Assembly: GCF_018141105.1 (NCBI RefSeq)
Contig: NZ_CP054839.1
Location: 186,001-250,000 of the forward strand
From: Saccharopolyspora erythraea
GTDB lineage: Bacteria; Actinomycetota; Actinomycetes; Mycobacteriales; Pseudonocardiaceae
Direction: 5' to 3'
Length of the DNA stretch: 64,000 nt
Shown here: positions 36,500-45,963 of the stretch, one piece after another
Numbering within the stretch: the stretch's first letter is position 1
Layout: every line of letters starts with the position of its first letter
Notes under the pieces: generated by a model
The model's input: only the letters and a program-made list of their open reading frames with translations
Told to the model about the DNA's origin: nothing
Databases searched by the model: none
Program-made: the position numbers and the translations under genes

Positions 36500-39400
36500 T
36501 CACGGGTGCTGGCCGGGCTGCGGCTCCTCCGCGCTGTCCCCGAAGCCCTGGACGTCGTTGCGGTCGTCGGAGTTGGGCACGTCGCCGGGCAGCTGCACCG
36601 TCTTGCTCAGCGGCCCGGGCGTCCAGGTGCCCCAGTGCGTCTCGGGGTGCACCTCCATCGCCGCCTCCGCCGGGAGCGCGTCCGGCACGAACGGGTCGAC
36701 CCGGTAGAGCGAGCCCCAGTCGCGGTGGATGTCGTTCTTCACGTACGTCGGCAGCTCGCGCATGCTCGTCGTGATGTTCAGCCACCCGAGGGGGCCGCCG
36801 CTGTCCGGCGACGACCAGCCCTGACCGATGTCGCGCACCTCGGCGCCCGCCGACACCCGGAACTTGGGCATCTCGGCGATGCCGTTGCGGATGCCCGGGA
36901 TCTGCAGGCACGGGTGCACCAGCGCCGCGGTCCACTCGACGAAGGTCGGCGCGTCGCCGACGAAGTCGGTCATGTTGCGCAGCTGCGGCGCGCGCGGCGC
37001 GCTGACCGCGACCCAGCCGTTCGGCCCGAGCGACTGGTCGGTGGCCACGACGCGCATCTTGGTCGCGCCCTCCGCGTCGCCGCGCACGGTCACCCGGTGG
37101 TCACGCCAACTGGGGCCGGGGCTGACCGGGACGTAGTGGCGCTGCATGACCTCGAAGCCCTTGTCGGTGTCACGACCGAACTCGATGTAGGCCGAGTTGG
37201 CACCACCGTTGGCCCCGGCCAGCATCACGACCACCGGCACCTCGCCGTTGGCGGCGCGCTCCGGCAGGTCGTACCACTGGGTGCGCAGCTCGCCGATCCC
37301 GGTGCCGGTCTTGTCGTAGCTGCCCCACACCGGCGCGTTGTCACCGCCGAAGCGGTGCGGCGGGGACCAGTCGGGCTCGTCCGGGTCGTTGCCGTCGCCC
37401 TGCGGCAGCCCGGAGCGGTTGAAGCCGTCCAGCTTCGCCTTCAGGTACGCGTCGGCCGTCTCCTTGTCCTTGAGGCGCTTGGCGGGCACCGGCACGTCCG
37501 GGCTGACCGGGGGAGCGGCCGTGGTCGGCTGGTTCGCCGAGACCTTCAGCATGCCCGCCTGCGGGTTGGCCTCCACGTAGACGTAGTCGGACAGGCCGCA
37601 ACTGGACCCGGTGATCTGCTTGACGTTGTCCGCGCCGAGGCTGTAGCTGCCCCACTGCTTCTGGATGACCTTGGCGAAGTTCACGAGTTCGAACACCACC
37701 AGCAGTGCGCAGATGATCGACAGCGGCGCGGTGCCCAGCCGCAGCGCGCGGCTCTGGCCCTCCATGCCGCGCGCCTTCTCGTCGACGACCTCGGGGTTGT
37801 GCGGGTCGATGCGCAGGTGCTCGATGAACGCGATGAGCATCGCGATGGCGGCGATGAGCAGGAACACCGTGCTCGCGCCGTATCCGAAGATCACCGGCGG
37901 CTTGTCGAACCACGGCACGCCCCAGCCGGAGACGTACCACCAGGCGTTGGGGCCTGTGGTGCCGAACGCGAGCACCAGCATCAGCCCGGCGAAGAACCCG
38001 GCTCGGTTGCGCTTGGAGCGCAGCACGGTGCTGCTGGTGGCAAGCGCGGTCAGCGCCGCGAGCGCGCCGCCTACGGCGGCGAACAGGCCGAAGTGGTGCG
38101 TCCACTTGGTGGGGGTCAGCGCCAGGACCACGAACGACAGCGCGGCCACGGCGAGCAGCCTGCGGCTCGGGCCTAGCGCGGCGCCGCGGATCTTGCCCCG
38201 GCGCAGCAGCACGACCGCGCACGTCGTCAGGCACAGCATCACCAGCAGCACCGGGATGCGCCGGGTCATCGAGCCGTCCGCCGTCGGGCTGAACAGCAGG
38301 TTGTAGCGGCTGAGCTCTTGGTACCAGTCCTGGCTCGGGCCCAGGTCGGTTCGCAGGTCGGTGGCGTCCAGGATCGACTGGAGCGTCTGGTCGGAGAAGA
38401 CCACGACCAGGATCACGAAGCCGGACGCCGCGATCGGCGCCAGCACCGGCACCCAGCCGAACTCCCGCGCACGCTTGCGCACGATCTGCAGCAGCGGCTT
38501 CAGCGCCGCGATGTAGGGCAGCACGGCAACCAGGCCGTGCGGGTTGGCGCCCACCGCCAGCGCGGCCACCACCAGGCCCAGCGCGGCGGGCATCAGCCGC
38601 CCGGTCGCCACCGCGCGCTCCACCGCGCACAGGGCGAGCAGCGAGAACAGCACGACGACCGGCTCGGGACGCAGGCCGTTGTTGTAGGGCAGCCAGAACG
38701 CCAGGAACACCGCCGCCGCGGCCCAGCCCGCCGCGTTGCTGCGCCGGACCTGGCGGCCCAGGCGGGGCAGCACCTCGCGGCTGATCAGCAGCCAGCTCAC
38801 GATGCCCATCAGCAGGGCGGGCAGCCGCACCCACGGCGTCGCCGTGGATACCTGCACCCACAACGAGTACAGCTCGTAGAACCAGCCGAAGGGCGCCTCG
38901 GGTACGGCGAACCAGCGGAAGTAGTTGCTGACGTAGCCTGCCGTCTCCCGGGCCCGCGCGATCGTCAGGATGTAGCCGTCGTCGGAGGTCATGGCACCCA
39001 TGACCCACCACACGCAGAGCGCGCCGATCACCGCGACGTCCCGGAACGTCGGCTTCCACCAGCCCGGCGGCACCAGGCGCGGCGGACGCCTGCCCGCGCG
39101 CACGTCCAGCCTTCGCAGCGCGACGACCGAGCCGATGAACGCCAGCACCACCAGCCCCATCGCCGACAGCTTCAGCACCGTCGCGCTGCTCTCGTAGCGG
39201 TTGTCGACGCGGGCCTCGAACGACAGGTCCCGCACGTTGTCGACCGACTCGTCGAGGTCGGAGTAGATGCCGGTGAGCTGCGGGCGCTGGTCGCCGCGGG
39301 TCGAGGCGAGCTGCTGGTCGCCGACGTTGGCGGTGGTGCCGCCCGCGTCGGAGTGCACCGAGATCATGCAGTCGCCCGCGGGCAGCGGGACGGTGCTCAG

Positions 39401-39835
39401 CGACTGGCCCTTGGCCAGCAGCGTCAACATGTTGTTGTCGACCTGCAGGACCAGGCCGGTCAGGTTGCCGTAGTCGGAGTTCGGCGGGTTCGTGCTGAGG
39501 ACGGTCGCCGGCCGCCCGCCGATGCGGGCGTCGAGCCCGCGCGCGGTCTCGCAGGGGACGTTCGCGTCGAGCCAGACCGGAGAGAAGGACACCAGCGGTG
39601 CCGAGACCGGCTTGGTGCCCTGCGCCGTCGGCCACCTGAGCGTGGTGACCTCGTGGTTGACGGGCAGGAACGGCAGTGCCAGCGCCAGAACGGTGCCGAG
39701 CAGTCCGGTGATCGCCGCGAACAGCTTCAGCCGCTTGACCGAAGCGTCGTGACCGTTACTCGCTGCTCGTGCCGGGGAGCCCGACGGAGTTCCGTCGTCG
39801 TCCTTCCGGCTGTCGTCGTCCTGGCCAGTGAACAC
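36500..39835 (-). CDS. emb: Emb-family arabinosyltransferase, canonical EmbC/EmbA/EmbB type (paralogue 4)
   Basis: An 1111-residue GT-C arabinosyltransferase, of the four the one closest to mycobacterial Emb proteins. The catalytic loop MTSDDGYILTIARARETAGYVSNYFRWF with PEAPFGWFY, and LTPTKWTHHFGLFAAVGG, are nearly identical to the family consensus. The C-terminal carbohydrate-binding domain includes GWVAVSAPRAPQL, VEWTAALVHPC and WGSLYRVDPF. It should extend the arabinan from decaprenyl-phosphoryl-arabinose and is the likely ethambutol target. GTG 39835 is chosen because a TATTCT -10 ends 6 nt upstream; the longer frame to 39901 has no homology. It follows glfT1 on the same strand. Confidence 0.94.
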   Translation of the reverse strand: MFTGQDDDSRKDDDGTPSGSPARAASNGHDASVKRLKLFAAITGLLGTVLALALPFLPVNHEVTTLRWPTAQGTKPVSAPLVSFSPVWLDANVPCETARGLDARIGGRPATVLSTNPPNSDYGNLTGLVLQVDNNMLTLLAKGQSLSTVPLPAGDCMISVHSDAGGTTANVGDQQLASTRGDQRPQLTGIYSDLDESVDNVRDLSFEARVDNRYESSATVLKLSAMGLVVLAFIGSVVALRRLDVRAGRRPPRLVPPGWWKPTFRDVAVIGALCVWWVMGAMTSDDGYILTIARARETAGYVSNYFRWFAVPEAPFGWFYELYSLWVQVSTATPWVRLPALLMGIVSWLLISREVLPRLGRQVRRSNAAGWAAAAVFLAFWLPYNNGLRPEPVVVLFSLLALCAVERAVATGRLMPAALGLVVAALAVGANPHGLVAVLPYIAALKPLLQIVRKRAREFGWVPVLAPIAASGFVILVVVFSDQTLQSILDATDLRTDLGPSQDWYQELSRYNLLFSPTADGSMTRRIPVLLVMLCLTTCAVVLLRRGKIRGAALGPSRRLLAVAALSFVVLALTPTKWTHHFGLFAAVGGALAALTALATSSTVLRSKRNRAGFFAGLMLVLAFGTTGPNAWWYVSGWGVPWFDKPPVIFGYGASTVFLLIAAIAMLIAFIEHLRIDPHNPEVVDEKARGMEGQSRALRLGTAPLSIICALLVVFELVNFAKVIQKQWGSYSLGADNVKQITGSSCGLSDYVYVEANPQAGMLKVSANQPTTAAPPVSPDVPVPAKRLKDKETADAYLKAKLDGFNRSGLPQGDGNDPDEPDWSPPHRFGGDNAPVWGSYDKTGTGIGELRTQWYDLPERAANGEVPVVVMLAGANGGANSAYIEFGRDTDKGFEVMQRHYVPVSPGPSWRDHRVTVRGDAEGATKMRVVATDQSLGPNGWVAVSAPRAPQLRNMTDFVGDAPTFVEWTAALVHPCLQIPGIRNGIAEMPKFRVSAGAEVRDIGQGWSSPDSGGPLGWLNITTSMRELPTYVKNDIHRDWGSLYRVDPFVPDALPAEAAMEVHPETHWGTWTPGPLSKTVQLPGDVPNSDDRNDVQGFGDSAEEPQPGQHP

Positions 39836-39841
39836 GAATGG

Positions 39842-39847
39842 AGAATA
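39842..39847 (-). promoter_or_regulatory. -10 hexamer of the emb gene, leaderless
   Basis: TATTCT on the minus strand ends 6 nt before GTG 39835, with no Shine-Dalgarno sequence. Confidence 0.55.
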
Positions 39848-39994
39848 GTAGCCGCTGGTACGAGCCCGGTCGCGGCGTTCGGTGCATGTGTGCCTGGACA
39901 CGAAAGAGTGGTCGCCGGTAACGCCCTGACCTGCTGACTCAGCTCCTTCTCAGATCACTCTCAGTGTTTCGTGACCACCCGGTGACCGTCCGCC

Positions 39995-40942
39995 TCAGCG
40001 CCGGAAGAAGTGCTCCCGCCGACCCTGGCGCAGCAGCCGCAGCCACTCCCGGAACGCCTTCGGGTCGCGCCGGTGCCCCACGAAGTAGAGCCCGAAGCGC
40101 AGGATCTCCAGCGCGCCGATCTTGCGCATCCCCGGCTGCGACAGCAGGTAACCACGGTTGCGGTAGGTGTAGTAGCGCTTGTTCGCGTCTGAGGGGTCCT
40201 GGGCGTGGAAGCGGCCGCCGAGCATCGGCTTGAACTCCGCCGAGCCGTCCGGGTGCACGAACCGCGTCTTCAGCGTCGTGCCGAACGGCAGGCCGGAGCG
40301 GACCACGCGCCGGTGCAGCTCCACCTCGTCACCGCGGAAGAACAGCCGGTAGTCCGGCACGCCCACCACGTCCAGCGTCGAGGCGCGGAACAGGGCGCCG
40401 TTGAAGAACGACGCGATGCCCGGCAGGAAGTCGGGGTCCGAACCCGGCGTGCGCAGCTCCTCGGGGGTGCGCTTCCAGGTCAGGCCCCGGCGCAGCGGGA
40501 AGGCCAGCTTGTTCGGCGTGTCGATGTTGACCACGACCGGCGAAACCGCCGCGAGCTTGCGGCGCCGCGCCTCGTCGAGCAGCGTCTCCAGCGCGCGGTC
40601 GTCGGCCGGGCGGCCGTCGTCGTCGCCGAGCCACACCCACTCCGCGCCGATCGACAGCGCGTGCAGCATGCCCAGCGCGAACCCGCCCGCGCCGCCGAGG
40701 TTGCGCTGCGAGGCCAGGTAGGTCGACGGGATGGGGCACTCGGCGACCACGTCCCGCGCGGGCTGGTCCGGCCCGTTGTCGACCACGACGAGGTGGTCGG
40801 GCACGCGGGTCTGGGTCGCGATGACCTTGAGCGACTCGGCGAGCAGCTCTCTGCGGTGCCTGGTGACGATCACCGCCACCACTGACCCACCGGGAACCTC
40901 GGGGACCTGCGGCGTCGGCTGCTGCTCGGAGTCGGTGCTCAT
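39995..40942 (-). CDS. glfT1: Galactofuranosyltransferase GlfT1 (galactan initiation)
   Basis: A 315-residue GT2 enzyme (M. tuberculosis Rv3782 is about 304) that adds the first two galactofuranose residues to the rhamnosyl-GlcNAc linker lipid. VVAVIVTRHRRELLAESL, NLGGAGGFALGML and the metal-binding WLGDDDGRPAD are the GT-A motifs, and FFRGDEVELHRRV matches the acceptor-site acidic motif of GlfT proteins. ATG 40942 overlaps the TGA of wzt (ATGA). The order wzm-wzt-glfT1 differs from Rv3781-Rv3783 only in gene order. Confidence 0.94.
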   Translation of the reverse strand: MSTDSEQQPTPQVPEVPGGSVVAVIVTRHRRELLAESLKVIATQTRVPDHLVVVDNGPDQPARDVVAECPIPSTYLASQRNLGGAGGFALGMLHALSIGAEWVWLGDDDGRPADDRALETLLDEARRRKLAAVSPVVVNIDTPNKLAFPLRRGLTWKRTPEELRTPGSDPDFLPGIASFFNGALFRASTLDVVGVPDYRLFFRGDEVELHRRVVRSGLPFGTTLKTRFVHPDGSAEFKPMLGGRFHAQDPSDANKRYYTYRNRGYLLSQPGMRKIGALEILRFGLYFVGHRRDPKAFREWLRLLRQGRREHFFRR

Positions 40943-41757
40943 GAGCCCTCTTCGCTCCCGATCGAGGCCGCGGACTCGCCGATCCGGGCCAGGGTTTCCT
41001 CGCTCAGGTTCTCGAAGGGGTCGTGCCCCTTGTAGTGCGTCAGCACACTACGCAACGAGCCCCGTTCCTTGATGCCGCCCTTGTCCATCCACAGCGCGGT
41101 GTTGCACAGCTCCATGAGGAACTCGTCGGAGTGCGAGGCGAACACCAGGATGCCCGAGCGCTTGACCAGGTCGTTGAGCCGGTCACGCGCCTTCTCCAGG
41201 AAGTCGGCGTCGACCGCGCCGATGCCCTCGTCCAGGATCAGGATCTCCGGGTCGATCGAGGTGACCACGCCCAGCGCCAGCCGCACCCGCATGCCGGTGG
41301 AGTAGGTGCGCAGCGGCATCTCCAGGTAGTCGCCCAGCTCGGTGAACTCGGCGATCTCGTCGATGCGCGCTTCCATCTGCTTGCGGTTCATCCCGAGGAA
41401 CAGGCCCCGGATGATGATGTTCTCGTACCCGGAGATCTCCGGGTCCATGCCCACGCCCAGGTCGAAGACCGGCGCGACCTTGCCGACCACGCGGGCGCTG
41501 CCCCGCGTCGGCTCGTAGATCCCGGCGAGCAGCCGCAGCAGCGTGGACTTGCCCGCGCCGTTGTGCCCGACCAGCGCCACCCGGTCACCGTGCTCGAGCG
41601 ACAGGTTGATGTCGTGCAGCGCCTCGATGATCGGCACGCGGCTGTCGGTGCCGATCCGTCCGCCGGCCTTGCTCAGGACGGCCTTCTTCAGCGAGCGGGA
41701 CTTCGCGTCGAAGATCGGGAAGTCGACCGCCGCGTTCCACACGTCGATGCTGACCAT
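40939..41757 (-). CDS. wzt: ABC exporter ATPase Wzt of the galactan transporter (Rv3781 type)
   Basis: A 272-residue ATPase of the polysaccharide-exporter class. Walker A is GHNGAGKST near residue 65, the signature is YSTGMRVRLALG, Walker B is ILILDEG, and the switch His is in VFASHSDEF. The C-terminal carbohydrate-binding domain found in some Wzt proteins is missing, as in mycobacteria. It works with Wzm to move the lipid-linked galactan across the membrane. ATG 41757 has GAGGAAC 5 nt upstream. It overlaps glfT1 and lies 19 nt after wzm. Confidence 0.94.
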   Translation of the reverse strand: MVSIDVWNAAVDFPIFDAKSRSLKKAVLSKAGGRIGTDSRVPIIEALHDINLSLEHGDRVALVGHNGAGKSTLLRLLAGIYEPTRGSARVVGKVAPVFDLGVGMDPEISGYENIIIRGLFLGMNRKQMEARIDEIAEFTELGDYLEMPLRTYSTGMRVRLALGVVTSIDPEILILDEGIGAVDADFLEKARDRLNDLVKRSGILVFASHSDEFLMELCNTALWMDKGGIKERGSLRSVLTHYKGHDPFENLSEETLARIGESAASIGSEEGS

Positions 41758-41776
41758 GAAGTTCCTCAGCCCCCGA

Positions 41777-42628
41777 TCAGACCCAGTAGGAGACGCGGGC
41801 GCGGTAGTTGCGCATGATGATGAGGGCGAGCAGCCATCCGCCCACGGTGAAGGCGCCGACCACGATCCAGTGGTGCAGCTGCTGCGGCTCGCCGAGCAGC
41901 GGAGCGCGCACGATCTCCACGTAGTGGTAGATCGGGTTGAGCTGGGCGAGCCACGCCCGCGGGCCGGCGTTCTTCTCCAGCTCCTCGATCGGCCAGACGA
42001 TCGGAGACATGAAGAACAGCAGCTGCATGAAGCTGCTGACCACCGGCGGGATGTCCCGGAACCGGGTGCTCGCGACGCCGAAGAGCAGGACCACCCAGCC
42101 GCCGTTGATGAGCAGCAGGAGGAGCGCGGGAACCGCCGTGATGATCATCCAGCTCACCGGAGGCCAGAAGATCACGAGGATTCCGAGGTAGATGACCAGG
42201 TTGTGCAGGAAGAGCAGGAATTCCCGCCACACGGTCCGCAGCACGTGCACGCTGATCGGCGCGGGGAGCTGCTTTATGAGGCCCTCGTTCTGGATGAACA
42301 CCTCGGTGCCCGCGGTGAGGCAGCCGGAGATGAAGTACCAGATGATGAAGCCCACGGTCAGGTACGGCACGTAGGTTTCCGTCGGCTGACCAAAGATCGT
42401 GGAGTACATCAGGCCGAGGCCGGCCGAGGTGACGCCCATGCTGATGGTGATCCACAGCGGGCCGAGCACCGACCGGCGGTAGCGCTGCTTGATGTCCTGC
42501 CAGCCGAGGTGCGCCCACAACTGCCGCTGCCGGGCGCCGTCGGAGATGTCTTTGAACGCCTTGCGCCAGGTCCGCGACGACGTCTCGGGCGGTGCTTCTG
42601 ATCGCTCTAGCGTGCTTGTGGCCTGCAC
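41777..42628 (-). CDS. wzm: ABC exporter permease Wzm of the galactan transporter (Rv3783 type)
   Basis: A 283-residue ABC-2 permease with six membrane segments. WQDIKQRYRRSVLGPLWITI near residue 44 is the cytoplasmic amphipathic motif of polysaccharide exporters, and FFMSPIVWPIEEL lies in a later membrane part. It pairs with Wzt to export the galactan lipid made by GlfT1/GlfT2. GTG 42628 is 8 nt after a TACTCT -10 (42637-42642), with no Shine-Dalgarno sequence, so the wzm-wzt-glfT1 transcript is probably leaderless. Confidence 0.94.
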   Translation of the reverse strand: MQATSTLERSEAPPETSSRTWRKAFKDISDGARQRQLWAHLGWQDIKQRYRRSVLGPLWITISMGVTSAGLGLMYSTIFGQPTETYVPYLTVGFIIWYFISGCLTAGTEVFIQNEGLIKQLPAPISVHVLRTVWREFLLFLHNLVIYLGILVIFWPPVSWMIITAVPALLLLLINGGWVVLLFGVASTRFRDIPPVVSSFMQLLFFMSPIVWPIEELEKNAGPRAWLAQLNPIYHYVEIVRAPLLGEPQQLHHWIVVGAFTVGGWLLALIIMRNYRARVSYWV

Positions 42629-42636
42629 GGTGCGTC

Positions 42637-42642
42637 AGAGTA
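42637..42642 (-). promoter_or_regulatory. -10 hexamer of the wzm-wzt-glfT1 operon
   Basis: TACTCT on the minus strand ends 8 nt before GTG 42628; no ribosome-binding site is visible. Confidence 0.5.
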
Positions 42643-42820
42643 CCGACCGCCCGTGCGAGTTCCGGCCCTGGGCACCGCTCACGGACAGCCATCGCGGATT
42701 CCGCACTTTCCGGGCGGGTTCACGCTGTCGCTCACGTCGCGTGCGGGGGTATGCGCGCAGGGTCGCGAACGCCCGCGGAACCAGGGCTCCGCGGGTGACT
42801 CGCGGTTCCCCCGAAAACGC

Positions 42821-43360
42821 TCAGAGGTACTGGCCGGTGCCCCGGGGCTGGTGGGCGGTCTCGACGTCGCCGGTGCCCGCGGGCAGGCCGCGCCGCATCT
42901 GCTCGAGCTGCGCCCTGGCGGCCATCTGCTGGGCGAACAGCGCCGTCTGCAGGCCGTGGAAGAGACCTTCCAGCCAGCCGACGAGCTGGGCCTGGGCGAT
43001 CCGCAGCTCCGACTCCGACGGGGTGGCCTCCTGCGCGAAGGGCAGCGACAGCCGCTCCAGCTCCTCTATGAGCTCCGGCGCGAGGCCCTGCTCCAGCTCC
43101 CGGATCGAGGACTGGTGGATCTCCTTGAGCCTGCTGCGGCTGGCCTCGTCCAGCGGCGCCGCGCGGACCTCCTCCAGCAGCTGCTTGATCATCGTGCCGA
43201 TCCGCATCACCTTCGCGGGCTGCTCGACCAGCTCGTTGATGTCCTCACCGCGCTCGTTGCCCTCGTCCGAGCCGGAGGCCGCGCCGATCGGCGCACCGTC
43301 CTCGCCGACCACGAAGACCCGGGGCCTGCCCTCGTTCTGCTCGTGCTCGCTCTGGTTCAT
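42821..43360 (-). CDS. bpa: Bacterial proteasome activator Bpa
   Basis: A 179-residue protein of the Bpa (DUF2587) family. Bpa rings dock on the 20S proteasome and open it without ATP. The C-terminal GQYL is the docking motif, preceded by a disordered stretch. The helical core is VMRIGTMIKQLLEEVRAAPLDEASRSRLKEIHQSSIRELEQGL. Rv3780 (Bpa) lies next to the wzt homologue Rv3781 in M. tuberculosis, and the link is kept here. ATG 43360 follows GGAG at close spacing. It implies that the organism has a proteasome. Confidence 0.94.
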   Translation of the reverse strand: MNQSEHEQNEGRPRVFVVGEDGAPIGAASGSDEGNERGEDINELVEQPAKVMRIGTMIKQLLEEVRAAPLDEASRSRLKEIHQSSIRELEQGLAPELIEELERLSLPFAQEATPSESELRIAQAQLVGWLEGLFHGLQTALFAQQMAARAQLEQMRRGLPAGTGDVETAHQPRGTGQYL

Positions 43361-43447
43361 TGCTCCATCCTGGCTTGCCCGCGCCGGCCGGGGCGAGCCG
43401 GTATGCGATATGGGCCACCCGGAGGCGAGAAGCATCGGTGTCCTCCG

Positions 43448-43453
43448 TACGGT
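43448..43453 (+). promoter_or_regulatory. -10 hexamer of the Rv3778c-like gene, leaderless
   Basis: TACGGT ends 7 nt before ATG 43461, with no Shine-Dalgarno sequence. Confidence 0.5.
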
Positions 43454-43460
43454 GTCACGC

Positions 43461-44660
43461 ATGGCGTTCGACGTCGCTGCGGTGCGCGGGCTGTTTCCCG
43501 CGCTCGGCGATGGGTGGGTGCACCTGGACGCCCCGGCGGGCATGCAAGTGCCTGAACAGGTCGCGACCGCGGTATCGACCGCGCTGCGGGCCCCGGTATC
43601 CGGCCCCGGCGGGATCTTCCCCGCGTCGCAGCGCGCCGAGGCGATCGTGGATGCCGCCCGTCGCGCGATTGCTGACCTGGTCGGAGCCGACCCCGCGGGG
43701 GTCGTGCTCGGCCCGAGTTCGGCCGTGCTCCTGCAGCGGCTCGCCGACGCGCTCGGCGACGGCTGGATGATCGGCGACGACGTCGTCGTCTCGCGCCTGG
43801 ACCATCCCGCGAACGTTGCGCCGTGGCAGCGCGCCGCCCAGCGCTCCGGCGGTTCGGTGCGCTTCGCCGAGGTCGACATCGAGACCTGCGAGCTGCCTGC
43901 CTGGCAGTACAAGGACCTGGTCACGCCCCGGACGAAGGTCGTCGCCATCACCGCCGCCTCCGGCGCGGTGGGCACCCGGCCGGACGTGCGCGCCGCCGCT
44001 GAGGCCGCGGCCGAGCACGACGCGCTGGTGGTGGTCGACGCCTCGGCGGCGGCGCCGTTCGTGCCGCTGGACATCGACTCGATGGGCGCCGACGTGGTCG
44101 CGGTGAACGCCTCGGCGTGGGGCGGGCCGCCGGTCGGCGCGCTGGTCTTCCGCAACCCGGCGATGCTCGACCAGCTCCCCTCGGTGGCGCTGGAGCCCGG
44201 CGCCCGCGGACCCGAGCGGATGGAGCTCGGCCCGCACGCCTACCCGCTGCTGGCGGGCGTGGTCTCCTCGGTCGACTACCTGGCGTCGCTGGACGAGGCC
44301 GCTGTCGGCCCGCGCCGCGAGCGGCTGCTCACCTCGCTCGGCTCCGTCAAGGCATACCAGGCCGGACTGCTGGCGAACCTGACCAGCGGCCTGCGCCGCC
44401 TGCGGCACGTGATGGTGATAGGCGACGCGATGCGCCGGGTGCCTTCGATGGCGTTCACCGTCAGCGGGGTCAAGGCCGAGGACGCCATCGAGCACCTCGC
44501 CGAGCGCGGTGTCTGCGCGTTCGCCGACCCCGGCACGCACGGCGTGTTCGCGGTGCTCGGCGTCGGCGAGGTCGGCGGCGCGGTGCGCGTCGGCCTGGCG
44601 CACTACACCAACGCCTTCGAGGTCGACCAGCTGATCAGGGCCGTCGGCGAACTGGGCTGA
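43461..44660 (+). CDS. Class V aminotransferase-fold protein, Rv3778c type, apparently without the PLP lysine
   Basis: A 399-residue protein of the aminotransferase class V/cysteine desulfurase fold. It has VHLDAPAGMQVPEQVATAV, a Gly-rich PSSAVLLQRLADAL segment, LDHPANVAPWQRAAQRSG, and VVVDASAAAPFVPLDIDSMGADVV with the cofactor-binding Asp. Where class V enzymes have the SxHKxxGP lysine, this one reads NASAWGGPPVGALVF, so no Schiff-base lysine is seen. It may be non-catalytic or have a different cofactor use. The gene faces bpa, as Rv3778c lies near Rv3780. The start follows a leaderless -10. Confidence 0.82.
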   Translation: MAFDVAAVRGLFPALGDGWVHLDAPAGMQVPEQVATAVSTALRAPVSGPGGIFPASQRAEAIVDAARRAIADLVGADPAGVVLGPSSAVLLQRLADALGDGWMIGDDVVVSRLDHPANVAPWQRAAQRSGGSVRFAEVDIETCELPAWQYKDLVTPRTKVVAITAASGAVGTRPDVRAAAEAAAEHDALVVVDASAAAPFVPLDIDSMGADVVAVNASAWGGPPVGALVFRNPAMLDQLPSVALEPGARGPERMELGPHAYPLLAGVVSSVDYLASLDEAAVGPRRERLLTSLGSVKAYQAGLLANLTSGLRRLRHVMVIGDAMRRVPSMAFTVSGVKAEDAIEHLAERGVCAFADPGTHGVFAVLGVGEVGGAVRVGLAHYTNAFEVDQLIRAVGELG

Positions 44661-44851
44661 CGTCGTCCAGCGGGTTTCCCCGTTCCAGCGGCCTTCCCAG
44701 TCTTCCAGCCGTCCTGCCCTGTCAGCCGTCCTTCCGCCGTCCGTCCCGCCGTCGCTTCCGTGCGCCGTGCGAGCGCGCGCCTGGGCCCGACGCATCCGCC
44801 GTAGGACGTCCGCGGTGGCGACGCCGCCGGGCGCCGCCACCGCCGCGGAGC

Positions 44852-45832
44852 TCAGTCGACCGTCAGCAGGATCTTCCCGCGCACGCCGCCGGCGTCCAGC
44901 GCCGAGTGCGCCCGCGCGGCCTCCCGCATCGGGATGCGGTCGTGCACGATCGGCCGCACCTTGCCCTCCTCGACCAGCGGCCACAGCCGCTGGCGGACGT
45001 CGGTGACGATCGCGGCCTTGCCGTTGTGGCCCTCGACCGGGCGGCTGCGCAGCGCGAGCGTCGACATCCGGGCCCGCTTGACCAGCATCTTGCCCATGTC
45101 GAGCTCGGCCTTGCGCCCGCCCTGCATGCCGATGACGGCGAGGTGCCCGTCGGGCGCGAGCGCGGAGATGTTGCGGTCCAAATAGGACGCGCCCATGTTG
45201 TCGAGGATGACGTCGGCGCCGCCGAGCCCCTTGACGACCTCGACGAAGTCCTCGTCGCGGTAGCTGATGGCGGGGTCGGCGCCGAGCTCGCGGCACAGCT
45301 GGAGCGTCTCCGGCGATCCCGCCGTCGCCGCGACCCGCGCGCCGAGCGCGGTGGCGACCTGGATCGCGCACGTGCCGATCCCGCCGGATCCGCCGTGCAC
45401 CAGCAGGAACCGCCCCTCGCGCAGTCCTGCCTCCATGACGACGTTGGACCATACTGTGCAGGTGACTTCGGGGAGCCCGGCGGCTTCGACCAGGTCCACA
45501 CCGGACGGAACCGGCAGGACCTGAGCGGCGGGCACCGCGACCTGCTCGGCGTACCCACCTCCGGAGAGCAGGGCGCAGACCTGGTCGCCGACCGTCCAGC
45601 CGGTGACCCCCTCACCCAGTTCGGCGATGGTGCCCGAGCACTCGAGCCCGAGGATCTCGCTGGCTCCCTCCGGCGGTGGGTAGAAACCCCGCCGTTGCAG
45701 CAGATCGGCCCGGTTGACCCCGGCCGCCGCGACCTTGACCAGCACTTCTCCAGGTCCAGGGCTCGGGTCCGGCTGTTCGGTCCATTCCAACACGTCCGGT
45801 TCGCCCGGCTCTCGAATCGTGATGGCGTACAT
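44852..45832 (-). CDS. NAD(P)H:quinone oxidoreductase-like MDR protein (Rv3777 type)
   Basis: A 326-residue medium-chain reductase without zinc. ITIREPGEPDVLEW and GVNRADLLQRRGFYPPPEGASEILGLECSG are typical of the PIG3/TP53I3 quinone oxidoreductase group. LLVHGGSGGIGTCAIQVATALGARV is the NADPH-binding fold. It should reduce quinones or alkenals in the cytoplasm. ATG 45832 is chosen because homology starts there, and TACCGT ends 8 nt upstream; the longer frame to 45925 has none. Its counterpart in mycobacteria (Rv3777) is in the same neighbourhood. Confidence 0.93.
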   Translation of the reverse strand: MYAITIREPGEPDVLEWTEQPDPSPGPGEVLVKVAAAGVNRADLLQRRGFYPPPEGASEILGLECSGTIAELGEGVTGWTVGDQVCALLSGGGYAEQVAVPAAQVLPVPSGVDLVEAAGLPEVTCTVWSNVVMEAGLREGRFLLVHGGSGGIGTCAIQVATALGARVAATAGSPETLQLCRELGADPAISYRDEDFVEVVKGLGGADVILDNMGASYLDRNISALAPDGHLAVIGMQGGRKAELDMGKMLVKRARMSTLALRSRPVEGHNGKAAIVTDVRQRLWPLVEEGKVRPIVHDRIPMREAARAHSALDAGGVRGKILLTVD

Positions 45833-45963
45833 GGCTCCAGACGGTAGTCCGGCAAAAAGGGGAACGTATTCCTGGTTCTTAACCTTTGCAGGTGAACTCT
45901 TGACTTCGTCGTGTAGTTGTCCCAAGGCTGATCGTCACGTACTCACCCGAAACGGGGGAAATG

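Noticed and set aside
44661-44851. Small gene in the CCGTCC-rich gap
   Set aside because: The repeats are simple pyrimidine-rich stretches; no start with a ribosome-binding site and no homology.
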